Shown: positions 34,534-46,235 of the stretch, piece by piece
How the letters are laid out: the number at the start of each line of letters is the position of its first letter
How positions within the stretch are numbered: position 1 is the first letter of the stretch
DNA from: Verticillium longisporum
Taxonomy: Eukaryota; Ascomycota; Sordariomycetes; Glomerellales; Plectosphaerellaceae
Reading direction: 5' to 3'
DNA: 64,000 nucleotides
Assembly: GCA_019188255.1 (NCBI GenBank)
Contig: JAETXT010000010.1
Span: 558,001-622,000, forward strand
Position numbers and translations under genes: made by a program
Notes under the pieces: model-generated
Database searches by the model: none
Told to the model about the DNA's origin: nothing
Seen by the model: only the letters and a program-made list of their open reading frames with translations

Positions 34534-36159
34534 ATGTCGTCGTCTGACAAGGAACGCCCCAACAACCGCCACATCGAGGCAACCCTTGATAGCCACGGCC
34601 TCAAGACAGTCACCGATGAAGATGGCAATATTCGCCTTGCTGCCGGCAACGGCCAGGTCGCCACCGATCAGTACGGAAACCCTCTGATCGAGTTTGACCC
34701 CGTGGCTGTGAAGAAACTCCGTTGGAAGCTCGACCTCATGACCGTCCCGACCGTCTCCTTCCTCTACCTGTTCTGCTTCATCGACAGAGCCAACATTGGC
34801 AACGCACGCATCGCTGGCATGGAAAAGGATCTCGGATTCCAGGGCTACGACTACAACGTGGTCCTCTCCGTCTTCTACATTTCGTACATCATCTTTGAGA
34901 TCCCCGCCAACATCTGCTGCAAGTGGATGGGCCCCGGTTGGTTCCTGCCCGCCACGTCCCTCGCCTTTGGCGCCATCTCCATCGCCACCGGCTTCGTTCA
35001 GTCCCAGGCTGCCCTCTGCGGAGTCCGCTTCCTTCTTGGCATCTTTGAGGCCGGCATGCTGCCTGGCATTGCCTACTACCTCTCTCGATGGTACCAGCGC
35101 GCCGAGCTGACTTTCCGTCTTTCGCTCTACATGGTCATGGCACCCCTCGCCGGCGCCTTTGGTGGCCTGCTCGCCTCGGCCATCCTGACGCTCGACCACT
35201 TTGGCTCTCTTCACACCTGGCGCATGATCTTCGCCATCGAGGGCATCATCACCGTCGGCCTCGCTCTCATCGCCTTTGTCACCCTCACCGATCGACCTGA
35301 AACGGCCCGCTGGCTGACCCAGGAAGAAAAGGACCTCTGCATTGCCCGCCTCAAGGCCGAGCGTGTCGGTGCCACCGAGGTCCTCGACAACCTCGACCGC
35401 AAGCGCCTGTGGCGCGGCATGACCAGCCCCGTGACTCTGCACATTGCTGTCATCTTCCTGTTCAACAACATCACCGTCCAGGGCCTCGCCTTCTTCCTGC
35501 CGACCATCGTCCGCACCATCTACCCCGAGTACACCGTCGTCCAGCAGCAGCTCCATAGTGTCCCTCCCTACGCTGTGGGTGCCGTCTTCGTACTCGCCTT
35601 CCCCGCCCTCAGTTGGTATCTCGACCGCCGCCAGGTGCTCATCGCCTTGAGCGCACCCCTCGTCATGACTGGCTACATCATGTTCCTCGCGTCCGAGACG
35701 GCCACCATCCGCTATGCCGCCACCTTCCTCATCGCCAGTTCGGCCATGGTCATGGGACCCATGTCCAACGCGCACATCAGCGCCAACGTCGTCAGCGACA
35801 CGGCGCGCAGCAGTGCCATTGGTTTGAACGTGAGTCTTCCCTGCTTCTCTGCATCCCGTGATATTTTCGAGACACATCGCTGACAAGGTGGTTTTCAGGT
35901 CATGTTCGGCAACGTCGGTGGCCTCATCTCGACCTGGAGCTACCTCGTCAAGGACGCGCCCAACTTCCCCATCGGCAACGGTCTCAACTTGGCTGCGGCG
36001 ACCATGATTCTGATCATTGCTACATGCGGTTGGTTCTGGATGAAGTGGGACAACAAGAAGAGGGATGGCCGCAACGTTGAAGAGGAGCTTGCGGGCCTCT
36101 CGCCTGGGCAGGTGTCCGACCTCGACTGGAAGCATCCCGGTTTCCGCTGGAGGACGTAA
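34534..36159 (+). CDS. MFS transporter, anion:cation symporter (ACS) family, Dal5/Tna1-like
   Basis: Exons 34534-35829 and 35899-36159 (69-bp phase-0 intron) give 518 residues. Twelve hydrophobic segments are visible. The family motif DRANIGNARIAGMEKDLG follows TM1, and SVFYISYIIFEIPANI and GIFEAGMLPGIAYYLSRWY mark TM2-TM4. The C-terminus has DLDWKHPGFRWRT, frequent in the family of nicotinate, allantoate and related carboxylate permeases. It points toward the GMC oxidoreductase tail to tail, 125 bp apart. Substrate is not predictable; a monocarboxylate or vitamin-like acid is likely. Confidence 0.9.
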
Positions 36160-36283
36160 GGTTTTGGACACGCGGTGTATTCAAGTTTGTTCTTTCTTTC
36201 AACGTCTGCTCTATCGCGAACCAGACGGCGTACTCTATCAATTCGTTCAACCCAAGTCCCCCTTTCCTCCGTGTGACCATCTC

Positions 36284-38158
36284 TCATAGCGCCTCCAGAA
36301 TCTCGGCGGCAATCTTCTCGGCCAGCACGTAGACGGTGCTCTGTGGGTGGCCGGGTGGCAGCAAAGCAAAGCTGCTCGCGTCGACGACCCGCAGGCCCTG
36401 CACGCCGATGACCTTGGCATCGCTGTCGACAACGGCCATGGGGTCATCCCTCTTGCCCATGCGACAGGTACAGGCCGCGTGCCAGACAGTCATGACAGTC
36501 TCGCGAATGGTGTCGAGAATCTGGGCATCCGTCTGGACGGCGGCCCCGGGGAAGTACTCGCCGCCGCCGACGAGCACGCCCTTCATGGCGTCGGTCGCAA
36601 ACGCCGCGCGCAGGCGCTTGTACGTGGCAACGGCGACCGCGACGTCGGTCGGATCCGTCAGCCAGTTGGGGTTGATGAGCGGCAGGTCCCTGGTGTCGGC
36701 GGACCGCAGCGTGACGGTGCCGCGCGACAGCGGCGCGACGAGGGCGCCGGGGATGGTGGCGTACTGGTAGCCGTCGCGCGGCTGGGTCGTCAGCAGGTTC
36801 GTGAAGGCGCCGACGTAGCCCGGCGCCGAGATATACTCGAGCTCGGGCCAGTCGGGCGGGAACGCGGCGTCGAGCGTCGACCCCGCCGACGCCGGCAGCA
36901 GGGCGCGCGGGATCTTCTCCCAGCCGAGGTAGTCGCAGACGGGGTTCGTCAGCGGGCCCTGCTTCTGCAGCGCGTACGGGCCGAGGAACTGCGCGCCCGT
37001 GTAGAGTAGGTCGTTGGCGAGCCGCGTCAGCGTCTGCACGTTGACGCGGTGCGTCGGCCCGAAGAAGACGTGGTCCTCCATCGTCTGCCCGACGCCCGGC
37101 CGGTCGGCGACGACGGGGATGCCCAACTTGGATAGCTGCGCGCGCGGGCCCACGCCCGAGACCATGAGCAGCTGCGGCGACTGGAAGGCGCCCGCCGACA
37201 GGAGGACCTCCCTGCGCGCCCTCAGCGTGTACTGGCCAAGGGCGAGGGCCGACGAGACGACGACGCCCGTGGCGCGCTTAGCGCCGTCAAAGACAATCCT
37301 GCGCGCCAGCGTCGCCGTGTAGACCTTAAGGTTCGACCGGCCCTGGGCGTCGCGCAGGAACGACGTCTGCGACGAGTCGCGCGTCTGCGTCCTGGGGTCG
37401 ATGGTGCTGGCGCAGTACTGCGCGCCCAGGAGCGCGCCCGAGTTGAAGTCGTCAGCCTCGGCGACGCCCAGCTCGTTGAGCGCCGGCTCGAGCCACGTGC
37501 TAAAGGGCTGCGCGTAGTTGGCGTACGATACCTGCAACGGCCCGCCGGCCGGCGAGAAGGCGGCGGCGTCGTACGCGGCCGACGCGTTGGCGAAGCGCGA
37601 CGCCGCCGGCGCCGTCAGCCGCGCCGACCGCCGAAAGTGCGGCTGCAGCGCGTCCCACGCGTAGCTCTCGTCGCCCACGGCGTCGGCCCACTTCTGGTAC
37701 GACTGCTTGGTGCCGCGCTGGTAGACCATGAAGTTGCGCGCCGAGCTGCCGCCGAGACACTTGCCGCGCGCGTAGTGGATCGTGCGGTTGCCGGCCCCGG
37801 CCTGCGGCTCCGTGATAAAGTTCCAGTCGACGAGCGGGTTCGTGTCCGACGGGCTCGACCCCGCGAAGAGGGTGTCGCCGGCCGGCGTCTGGCCGAGCGC
37901 CGGGTTGGTGATCTGGTAGAACGAGCCGGCCTCGACGACGGCCACGGTCATGTCGCGGTTGGCGCTGAGACGGTTCGCCAGCGTCAGGCCTGCCGTGCCG
38001 CCGCCGATGATGACGTAGTCGAAGGTCGCATCGCGGTTGAAGATGCCCAGGAGGGAGCCGAGCTGGCGCTTATCCTCGCGGTGCGATGCCGCCTGCTCCT
38101 CGGTAGGCACAGCAGCGGCGAGGACGCCGAATAGCGCAGGAACGAGTGAGAGACGCAT
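36284..38158 (-). CDS. secreted GMC oxidoreductase (FAD-dependent, choline dehydrogenase/aryl-alcohol oxidase-like)
   Basis: Single exon, 624 residues from the ATG 38158 (MRLSLVPALFGVLAAAVP, a signal peptide); the frame is open further upstream but the signal peptide fixes the start. FAD-binding VIIGGGTAGLTLANRL lies near residue 46. GMC signature 1 is ARGKCLGGSSARNFMVY and signature 2 is GAFQSPQLLMVSGVGP. The catalytic His is in TVWHAACTCRMG and the second active-site region is GHPQSTVYVLAEK. Such enzymes oxidise alcohols or sugars outside the cell or in secondary metabolism. The minus-strand GC content is very high at the third codon position. Confidence 0.92.
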   Translation of the reverse strand: MRLSLVPALFGVLAAAVPTEEQAASHREDKRQLGSLLGIFNRDATFDYVIIGGGTAGLTLANRLSANRDMTVAVVEAGSFYQITNPALGQTPAGDTLFAGSSPSDTNPLVDWNFITEPQAGAGNRTIHYARGKCLGGSSARNFMVYQRGTKQSYQKWADAVGDESYAWDALQPHFRRSARLTAPAASRFANASAAYDAAAFSPAGGPLQVSYANYAQPFSTWLEPALNELGVAEADDFNSGALLGAQYCASTIDPRTQTRDSSQTSFLRDAQGRSNLKVYTATLARRIVFDGAKRATGVVVSSALALGQYTLRARREVLLSAGAFQSPQLLMVSGVGPRAQLSKLGIPVVADRPGVGQTMEDHVFFGPTHRVNVQTLTRLANDLLYTGAQFLGPYALQKQGPLTNPVCDYLGWEKIPRALLPASAGSTLDAAFPPDWPELEYISAPGYVGAFTNLLTTQPRDGYQYATIPGALVAPLSRGTVTLRSADTRDLPLINPNWLTDPTDVAVAVATYKRLRAAFATDAMKGVLVGGGEYFPGAAVQTDAQILDTIRETVMTVWHAACTCRMGKRDDPMAVVDSDAKVIGVQGLRVVDASSFALLPPGHPQSTVYVLAEKIAAEILEAL

Positions 38159-39730
38159 CGTAACGTAGGCCGTACGCAAAAGGGGATGGACAAGGATGTG
38201 GCCCAGGATCGCCAGAGGGAGAGTCCAAGCAGCGGATGCATGACCACACTTATACCTGTGCTGTCCATGAGCGGCAGATGGCTCATGCAGCTTGCCGGCA
38301 TCGATAGACTTACTTCGTCCCGCGTCGGATCTGGGCCGAGTGGTTTGACCTGCATGGACCCCAGCGACAATACGAGCCACCGATTTGCCCTCCCGGTCAG
38401 CTTGTAGGCCAAGCTGAGCTGACTAGCCTTGGCATTTCCGGACGAACACGAAGGCTCGAGCCTCCCATGTGGTTCGATCCTGTGTTCCTGACTACCCTTA
38501 ACAAAGACCGCCGCTCTTTGTTTCTCAGGCCAGAACCTTGCGGGCCGCGGCCAGGTGGAAGAAAATGACCAGAACAGGTCAAGCTGTTGAACCGACCGCA
38601 CAGGACGGGTATGGCGTCTTCTTAGCGGCCGTGGCTAGGGGCGATCAGATCGTCTCCCACCGTCAGCCGCTGCAGGCCTGGGCTCGCCAGGCGAAGCTGG
38701 ATCGGGCATGGCGGCGAGGAGCGAGCCTAAACAAGATTTGCGGGCGGCATTTGAGCGAAGCCCAGGCGGCGAATTATTGTCGGTGGATGCCGCGGATTCT
38801 TGAACTTTGTCCTGATGTATCTTTCCTCTTGCGGAACCCTCATTCTCCCACAGCATCAATTTGGGCCTTCTTTGGCCTTTGCAGGCCAGCAGATGATCTC
38901 CATCGCCAGTAAATTTTAACATCGACTCGCGGCTGATGACTCGTTCTCGCCAGACCTAGCTTGACGGATCAAAAGAAACCAAAGAAGCATCCTTGCGTTT
39001 GCATGGTTCAGCGAGTGGCCTTCAACTCAACATGTTCTGTCAGTTTCAGGAGTTTTCCTACTGAGCCAAAAGGAAGACAATCGTCCCGTCAACACCAGAA
39101 AAGGGTAGAATATGGTGTTTCTACGCACTTTAATTCTGCCTTGCATCGTCTTGAGGCTGGCATTTCGGATGTCTGTGCCACCAAATGCCACCGCAACTCG
39201 TAAATGCCAGACCCACCCCATGATTGAGTTGCCAGGACTTGTCTGGGCTTTCCAAATGTTGCAAGACATCAGCTTTGAATGGTGTGAGACAGCCCCCGCC
39301 TTGGCATGGAGTGGGTGAGGTGGTAGATCCCCGGAATTCATTACAACCTAGGGTCACGAAACCAAAGGACTTAGCTGCTGCGGGCTGCTTTCGGGCTTGA
39401 TCAGCATCCAATGGCACTGTAGAACAAGGCCAGTCTATTGATGACTGGAATAGCGGCTCGATATAGATACAGGGGTGTCCATTGAAGGCACTTTTGGCAC
39501 CCAGCGTCTATCCCTGGATATTGCAACTACTAGACCCCACCTTCGAGTTCCAATGAGCCTCCGAAAGCTGCATGTTATGGCTGTGTTACGGTCGGCTCCA
39601 GCAGGGCTTAGTGGCAGCCCTCACATGGTCGCAAGTGCCTTACGGCAGCTATCCAATCGAGCTCGAAGAATACGTGGTGGATTAACTTGGTTGATTCAAT
39701 CCTTTTTGCTTTTCGACTTCCAGCTTGGTG
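38159..39730. other. intergenic, no supported gene
   Basis: Promoter of the GMC gene (minus strand) and low-information DNA. Short frames show no domain until the relic exon at 39731. Confidence 0.45.
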
Positions 39731-39831
39731 CTAGTTGGATGTGGTTCCGTCGTCCCGAGTTCAATGGCTTGACGTATTCCGAGCTGGATCTGCTGCTCGA
39801 GCACAAGGTCCGTATGAGAAAGTTCAAGTAG
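39731..39831 (+). pseudogene. relic last exon of an MFS sugar transporter
   Basis: A pyrimidine-rich stretch ending in CTTCCAG at 39730 looks like a preserved splice acceptor. The following 33 codons read GASWMWFRRPEFNGLTYSEL then DLLLEHKVRMRKFK and a stop. This matches the end of the last transmembrane segment and the cytoplasmic tail of fungal hexose or maltose transporters (FRxPExxGxTYxELDxLFExxVxxRKFK). No upstream transporter exons are found in any frame between 38.2 and 39.7 kb. It is a short remnant after loss of the gene body. Confidence 0.6.
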
Positions 39832-40087
39832 GAGATTGGTGCTCTGTTGCGGCCGCAGCTTAAGGCTGTCGCTGACAACAGTGGGAAGATGCCATTTAGT
39901 GCGATGGCGTGGTTTTGGTATAGTTTTCTTGAATAGCAACATTGTTAATCTCGACCACAAGTGTGGGATATAACTTGGCGCGAATGGGTATTCTAAATTC
40001 CGAGACTGCACTCCCCTCTCATCGTAAGCACAAAGGAGCAAACCGTTGAATTCTCACACTTCTGACGGTATCTTGCTTATATTCTGC

Positions 40088-41092
40088 CTATGGCGCCTGT
40101 CCCAGAATCTTCTCCTCCCACTCAATCAGGAGCTCCATTATTTCCAAGGAATCTGATAACCTCGCGGCAGGGCGCTTTGCCTCCTTGTGTCCAGCTGCCA
40201 AAGCTTCCTCTACCTTCTTGACCTGGCAGGCAAATGCGTCTTCGGAAGCCGTAACGACAACCTCCCTGGTCTCGCCCGTCTTGTACGTCTCTATCGTCAA
40301 GACATTATCGCCGGCAACAGGCAGCCAGGGGTTCGTCTTGAATGTCATGACGGCCTTGTCGCCCTGAACCACAAAGCCCGTGTCTTTGCCGTAACTGTCA
40401 GTCGACTGGATGGTCGCCAGGAGGCCGTTATCAAGGCGCAGCAACAGCGCGGCGTCCCTGCCGTGCGCGACGCCGCCGTCGTGCGAAACGTTGCCCGCGG
40501 CCTGCAGCGTCCTAGATCGGATAGCGTCGGGGCCGAACGCAGTCTGCACGATGAGATGCAGCAGAGAGACGGGGTAGCAGCCGAGGTTGTAGATGGTGCC
40601 CTTGCCGAGCGGGTTGGCTCTGTCCCAGATCTGGGCTGCGTAGTGGCCGTTGATGGCTCGAATGCTGCCCAGCTCACCCGACCTGACGATCTCGACGACC
40701 TTTTCCATAAAGGGGTGGCAGAGATACATGAGGCCCTCGAGCATGAAGACGTTGGCGTCACGCACGGCATCGAGGCTGGCCTTGGCATCAGCGAGGGTTG
40801 TGGTCAAGGGCTTTTCCGAGAGGATGGCCTTGCCACGCTTGGCGGCCGCAATAATGGCCTCAGCGTGGACATGGGAGGCGAGACCGATGTAAACGACATC
40901 GACCTCGTCGTCGCCGAGGATGGATTCGAGAGTATCGTAGCGCGAGGCGACATTGTACTTGTCTGCAAAGGCGCGCAAGTTGTCTGGGTTCCTGCCGAAA
41001 ATGGCTTGGATGGTTGAGCCCGTGCTGTTTTCAATTGCTTTCGCCACGGTGTGACTGATGAAGCCTGTTCCGAGAATTCCCCAACGAAGCAT
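40088..41092 (-). CDS. Gfo/Idh/MocA-family NAD(P)-dependent oxidoreductase
   Basis: Single exon, 334 residues. The N-terminal Rossmann fold begins MLRWGILGTGFISHTVAKAI. The family motif EKPL appears in AILSEKPLTTTLADA. Further conserved parts are FMLEGLMYLCHPFMEKV and YNLGCYPVSLLHLI, which fit the dimeric dihydrodiol/D-xylose dehydrogenase-like branch. The protein is of normal length with no break. Likely cytosolic sugar or diol dehydrogenase; the substrate is open. Confidence 0.9.
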   Translation of the reverse strand: MLRWGILGTGFISHTVAKAIENSTGSTIQAIFGRNPDNLRAFADKYNVASRYDTLESILGDDEVDVVYIGLASHVHAEAIIAAAKRGKAILSEKPLTTTLADAKASLDAVRDANVFMLEGLMYLCHPFMEKVVEIVRSGELGSIRAINGHYAAQIWDRANPLGKGTIYNLGCYPVSLLHLIVQTAFGPDAIRSRTLQAAGNVSHDGGVAHGRDAALLLRLDNGLLATIQSTDSYGKDTGFVVQGDKAVMTFKTNPWLPVAGDNVLTIETYKTGETREVVVTASEDAFACQVKKVEEALAAGHKEAKRPAARLSDSLEIMELLIEWEEKILGQAP

Positions 41093-41635
41093 GATGAAAA
41101 GCAGTTCGTGGTCTTATTTTCAGGAAATTGGGTTTGTGGACAAGGTGAGGTGCAGAAGAGCCGCAATTCGATGGGCAATTTATAGGGGGTTGGATCGATG
41201 ACCGAAATAGGGACAAGAGAAAGGGGAGAATGGGAAAAAGCATCGGGGAGTCCATTTGATATCGTCAGACGCCAATGCGGGGTAAGCCAAAACCGCGTGT
41301 TGGCTTTGTTCGCGATGGATTCGACTCATTCGCAGCGTCGATAAGATTAATTTATAACCCAGGTTTCGCACTCCGGCGGCAACCGACGGAAGGATTGAGG
41401 GCTGATTGAGACATCTCCGAATGTACCTGATCAATTCGAGCGCTGTTCACTGTCAAGACTCTCTAAGTGCAGACCCAGTCTAATTCATTCCACCATGTCG
41501 AAACACTCCCCCTCGAGCAAATGCATCATCTAAAGCCTTGATGCCTTCTGGCTACTGTACAAAACGCCGGTTTTATGTTTAGCCCAGTATGACAACACAA
41601 ATCTATGTTCTCAAGATCAGGAACCATCTCCAGAC
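41093..41635. other. intergenic, no gene
   Basis: Promoter of the Gfo/Idh/MocA gene and 3' flank of the Old Yellow Enzyme gene, both on minus. No other coding signal is seen. Confidence 0.5.
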
Positions 41636-43040
41636 TTACGGGATGTTAATCTTGGCCGACTCCTTCTTGACGGCCGCCCTTCCACCGAATCCCCAGCCGA
41701 TCTGGTGCGCCACCTGGATCGACGTCTCAAGCTCATCGGCCCATGCCCAGACAAGGCCGGGGTTCTTCTGGAACATCCTGCCCACGGCAACGAGGTCCAG
41801 CGGCGTGTCGTCCTCATCCTTGCCACCCGAGATGAGCTGCTCGGCGAGCGTACCTGTCTTGATGCTGCCGACGGTGCTCACAAATGCCTTGTCGCCGACC
41901 GCCTTCTTGATCGCCTTGGCGAAGCCAGCCTGGTATCCCGGCCCGCCCTTGACCTTCTGCGCCGCGTTGTTGCCACCGCTGGAAATGTCGAGAATGTCGA
42001 CGCCCCGATCAGCCAGCAGCTTGGCGAACTCGATGCTCTCCTTGATCGTCCAGCTCTCGCCCTCAAAATCGGGGTTCGTGTCCAGCCACTCAGTCGCGCT
42101 GAAGCGCACAGCCAACGGCGTGCTGTCGGGCAAAATGGCGCGCGTCTCCTCGACGAGCTCGAGCGCCAGGCGCGTGCGGTTCTCAAAGCTGCCGCCGTAC
42201 TTGTCCGTGCGCCTGTTACTCGTCGGCGACAGGAAGCTCGAGACGAGGTAGCCGTGGGCAAAGTGCAGCTCGATCATGTCGAAACCGGCGTGCAGCGCCC
42301 GCTTGACGGCCGCGGCAAAGTCCCTCTTGACCTCGTCGATCTCGTCGAGAGTCAGCGCCCGCGGCGTGGGGAAGTCCTGGCCAAAGGGGACATCGGACGG
42401 CCCGACGACGTCGTTGGGCCAGCCGTTGACGTCCTCGGTCGCGATGGCCTGCGGGAGCCACGGGGCGACGGTCGAAGCTTTGCGGCCGGCGTGCCCGAGC
42501 TGAATCGAAATGAGCTGGTTCTGGCTGTGGGCAAAGTCGACGTGCTCCTTGAGCTTGTCGACGTGGGCGTCTAGCCAGATACCCGAGTCCTCCGGTGTGA
42601 TGCGGCCATTTGCCTGAACGGCAGTAGCCTCAATCATGCTGAAACCAGGCTGCAGAGGGTGTCAGTTGGGTTCGCGAAACAGAGCAGTGCTTCAAACGTA
42701 CGCCTCGCTGGACGATTCCGCCGTAGTGGGTAGTGTGCCAAAGGGTGTGGAAGCCCTCGTGCGCGCTGTACTGGCACATCGGGCTCAGCCAGATGCGGTT
42801 CGGCAGCTCGACGCCACGGATCTTGAGCGGTGTGAAAAGCTTGGGGATCTCACCGTTGGCGGCCTTGAGCGCGGTGCCGGCAGGTGGTGACTGCTCGGGG
42901 GTGAAGAAGGGGACGCCCTTGGCGGGGGTGTTTTCGAGGCTGGCAGGAATCTTCTTGCGCTCAACGAGAGCGGGTGTCCTCGACCGAGACGGCGGGATGC
43001 CCTCGTAGCCTGGGGCCGAGACCTTGTTGTCTGCCGTCAT
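41636..43040 (-). CDS. Old Yellow Enzyme-type NADPH:flavin ene-reductase
   Basis: Exons 43040-42702 and 42649-41636 with a 52-bp phase-0 intron give 450 residues. After a 60-residue leader the TIM barrel begins (LFTPLKIRGVELPNRIWLSP) and continues FSMIEATAVQANGRITPEDSG, QLGHAGRKAS, and IELHFAHGYLVSSFLSPTSN with RRTDKYGGSFENR. The H-G-Y and YGGS elements are the FMN and substrate site of the YqjM-like OYE class. SVGS-type phosphate binding appears as VSTVGSIKTG, and GRMFQKNPGL is near the end. Reduces activated C=C bonds. The 3' end at 41636 lies 544 bp from the start of the Gfo/Idh/MocA gene on the same strand. Confidence 0.92.
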
Positions 43041-43823
43041 GATGCTATGTGTTGTTTCGGGGTTGTTGGAAGTTCAAGAAAACGAGACACGGTTCACGTC
43101 ACGTCAAGCTACTTTGTGCGCGGGGTTGTCTTTTAGAATAAGACCGATTCCAGGGGTATGTTGGACTGGGCCTCGGCAGTTTGAATAGCCCCCCGCATTT
43201 GGGACTTGCTCAGGATCTCAGGTCATGATAGCCTGAGAAGCAGAGCCACTGCACAGGAGGCAATCGAGAAAGGCGCTTGGTAAGCCTTGCAAGATGAAGG
43301 GATTGACAAGCCCATTCATACTAATCCACATTCGCCACACGGTTCATCGTTGCTTGACGATGGCTATCAAAACAAATCTTGAGGAGGTGGGCGTGGTGTT
43401 GGAATCGGGCAGACAGGCTTGACAGACTGCTATGACGTTATTGATCCAGCGTTGATCGACTCCAATCGCCCACCATTTAGGCAAATCCATTTCCTAATCG
43501 AGAAAGTCCGGGTCCGGTAAGCTGGCTCGGTCGATCCCAGACGGGATTGTCCGCCGTTCAGGTTGTGGAATTTGAATTCCGCGTCGGCTCCAATTACCAA
43601 GCACGCTTTCGCTTGGTCGACGTAGGGGAAGATCGACTTGATTCCATGTCAGATCTGAACGTAAAGCTCGTAGTGCAATTCTCTGTTCCTGAATTATCTT
43701 TTGTTCTGCCTGAGATGGACGCCGTTATGAATCCTCACAGTAAGGAGTCTTGTTGCTATCCCGACGTCAGCCCTTCAGACTCGAAAATCGACCTAGCACG
43801 CAGTTTGATCAACACCGTCCCGC
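43041..43823. other. intergenic, no gene
   Basis: Upstream region of the Old Yellow Enzyme gene. A plus-strand frame at 43547-43885 shows no domain and runs into the antisense of the next gene. Confidence 0.45.
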
Positions 43824-44960
43824 TCAGGTCAACCAATTGCCCTCTGCATCTTCCCATCCAAAGTCCTCCATGGTCCACCCGCTGAGGGCGAGCTTCCCAT
43901 CCACCTCACCCTTCAGGCTCTGGATGCCCTCAGCGATGCGATATTTCTTGATGGTGTCCTGCGCTTTGTTGATGGTATCGATCTCCTCGTCGCTTAGTGT
44001 CACAAGCTTAATGTTCTCCGCGATGCGCTTTTCCGAGCTGCTCTTGGGGATGACCGTGATGCCACGCTGGACCGCCCACGACAGGGACACGACGCCGGCC
44101 GAGCAGCCGTGCGCATCGGCAATCTTGGTGAACGTCTCATGACGAAGGATTTGGTTCTCTTCACCAGCACGGGACCCTCCAAGTGTCCTACAAGTACGTC
44201 AGCAAGCAAGGTCGGGTAAACTCTCCCATCTGGCATAATGTGCTAAGGGCAGCGAAACGTACGACCAGCTCATCACGTGGATGCCCTTTTCTTGACAGTA
44301 CGGCACCAGCTTGAGGCACCGGTTGAATGCGTGAAGCTCGACCTGATTCACGGCAGGCACAATGCTGGCCTTCTGCAGCAGCCGGTCAAGCGTCTTCTGC
44401 GAAAAGTTGCTGACGCCGATGGACTTGCACGTGGGCCCGACCAGTTTCTCCATCCTCTTCCAGGTATCCTCGAAGCGCGGGTCCTCGTGCGGCCGCAGCA
44501 CGGCTTTCTCGGGCTTCGGCGTCGTCGCCCACGGCCAGTGCATCAGCAGGACGTCGACATAGTCGAGTCCCAAGCTCTCGAGCGAAATGCGCAGCGCCTC
44601 GGCGGGATCGTGGTGCCACTCGCCCCAGAACTTGGTCACGACGGTGATTTCCTCGCGCGGGATACCGCTCTCGCGGACGGCGCGGCCGACGACGTGCTCG
44701 ACGCCGTAGGCTTGGGCCGTGTCGAGGAGGCGATAGCCGCTCTTCAGGGCGTGGATGATAGACTTCTCAAGCGCCTTATCGTCGTCTGTTCCGGGGCTGC
44801 CTGTGCTTGGATGAGCGCTGTGTCGGGGGCGGTACGATGGCGGGTGTTCAGCCTACCCTGCCAAGTTCCCAAGCCCACTGCTGGCATACGCAAGCCTATG
44901 GTTCAATTCGATCGTCAGTTCCGGAAACCCGTCATGTTCTACTTGTTTGTGGCGCACCAT
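43824..44960 (-). CDS. aldo-keto reductase, probable one-base indel in exon 1
   Basis: Exons 44960-44857, 44800-44263 and 44187-43824; introns 56 and 75 bp. The AKR tetrad is present: D and Y in DTAQAYG, K in VVTKFWGEW and H in LLMHWPW. Then IGVSNFSQKTLDRLL, VNQVELHAF, MSWSTLGGSRAG and GITVIPKSSSEKRIAEN follow. From the Met at 44887 (MPAVGLGTWQGS) the model is 310 residues. The usual first beta strand is found just upstream (ELTIELNHRL after the Met at 44960) but one base out of frame near 44893, so either an extra G was added or translation starts at 44887. Reduces aldehydes or ketones with NADPH. Confidence 0.88.
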
Positions 44961-46235
44961 TATTGAGTTCAAATGTCTTGGTACAAACTGGTGGCGAAGC
45001 CATGCTGACTTTCTGATTCCTAAGGTGTAGTAGATACCAATGAGGAGTCGATGAAGAACAAAGGGGAAATTTCAAGGCTCTTAAAGTTTGCTCACGCGAT
45101 ATCCCAGCCTCTTGTAACTTGTAACATGATGGAGAGGCAAGGTACTGTAGCATGACGTGGCCGCTCTACTCAGCGCCCTGCCTTACGACGTCCGATACGC
45201 GGGGGTTGACGACACGACCCGCTTATCCGAATACCCCGCCCGACCCTAAGGTACCATATGGTATGTAGGATTTGGCTGCTTTATCATCATGGATGGTGTA
45301 AGGTGTGCTTGCGGTGACGGGCCACTAACTACTTCTCGGCGAATAATGTTTGTCAGGATGCTTTGGTGGGGGGGCCAAGCCAGGGGGGTGCTGTCTCTTC
45401 GTTATCAAGCCTCGCCTTTGAAGCCTCAAGTAGACCATCTAGGTAGGGACCAAATACAGACAGTCTCTCTGAGACAGCATCCGAGCCGGCGTTCATTGCC
45501 CACGAACGATAAGTACGGTACGAGAAGGCATCTCCACACCAGATTTGACGCCCCGGTCAGTGGTGGATCCAGCATTTCGCCCACTTGCCCCAAAAGCAAT
45601 CCAATTAACCAATGTACCTACGCAGATTTATGCGCTGACTCTTATATTTAATGAATAACATCTTCTCAAACGGAATTTGTCCCTCGTAATGAGATGCAAG
45701 GCAATAAAGCCTCGGACAATTTCTTTGTATGTAAAGTAGTAAAAAGAAGCGAGCATGTCGCCCTTGCAAAGTGTGCCGCTTCAGCGAGCGAGAATAACAG
45801 ACCAACTCAAACGAAGCACTACTAAATCGTCAGTATAAAGCCCTGAGCCGACGACACGTCCCTCAATTTGAGATGCTTTACCTGGGTCCAGGTCCTCGTC
45901 GGTTTTACCGATTTCGTTGTTATTGTTGCCGACTAATTATCTCTGCCCGTGAGCTAGCATCATCTCAACACAGTAACCTTGGAAACAGTCAACTCATAAA
46001 CAGCTGCCAAGCTTGAGACTTTCTTTGCAAAGTATATTCAATGCCTCAAGAACAGGCCACAAAGGGGTCGGATAACCAGACCAACAGCATCTGCATCAGA
46101 ACGCAACGTCAAAATTCAACCAAATGCCTCGACTTATGGTGACCTTCAAAAAGTCTACCCCAGTCATCTGCCAAGCAGGTGTTTGGGTACACTGCTACAT
46201 GCCACTGCCCTTTGCAGGAGTTCAACAACCCCTCT
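44961..46235. other. intergenic, no supported gene
   Basis: No domain in any frame. The stretch becomes AT-richer from about 45.6 kb and is likely the 3' region of the next minus-strand gene. Confidence 0.5.

Noticed and set aside
34504..36171. Minus-strand open frame of 555 codons opposite the MFS transporter
   Set aside because: It is the antisense shadow of a strongly coding GC3-rich gene and shows no domain of its own.
43824..44263. Apparent frameshift between VMSWS and the aldo-keto reductase C-terminus
   Set aside because: A 75-bp intron (44188-44262) joins them in phase as SWSTLGGSRAG, so no indel is needed there.
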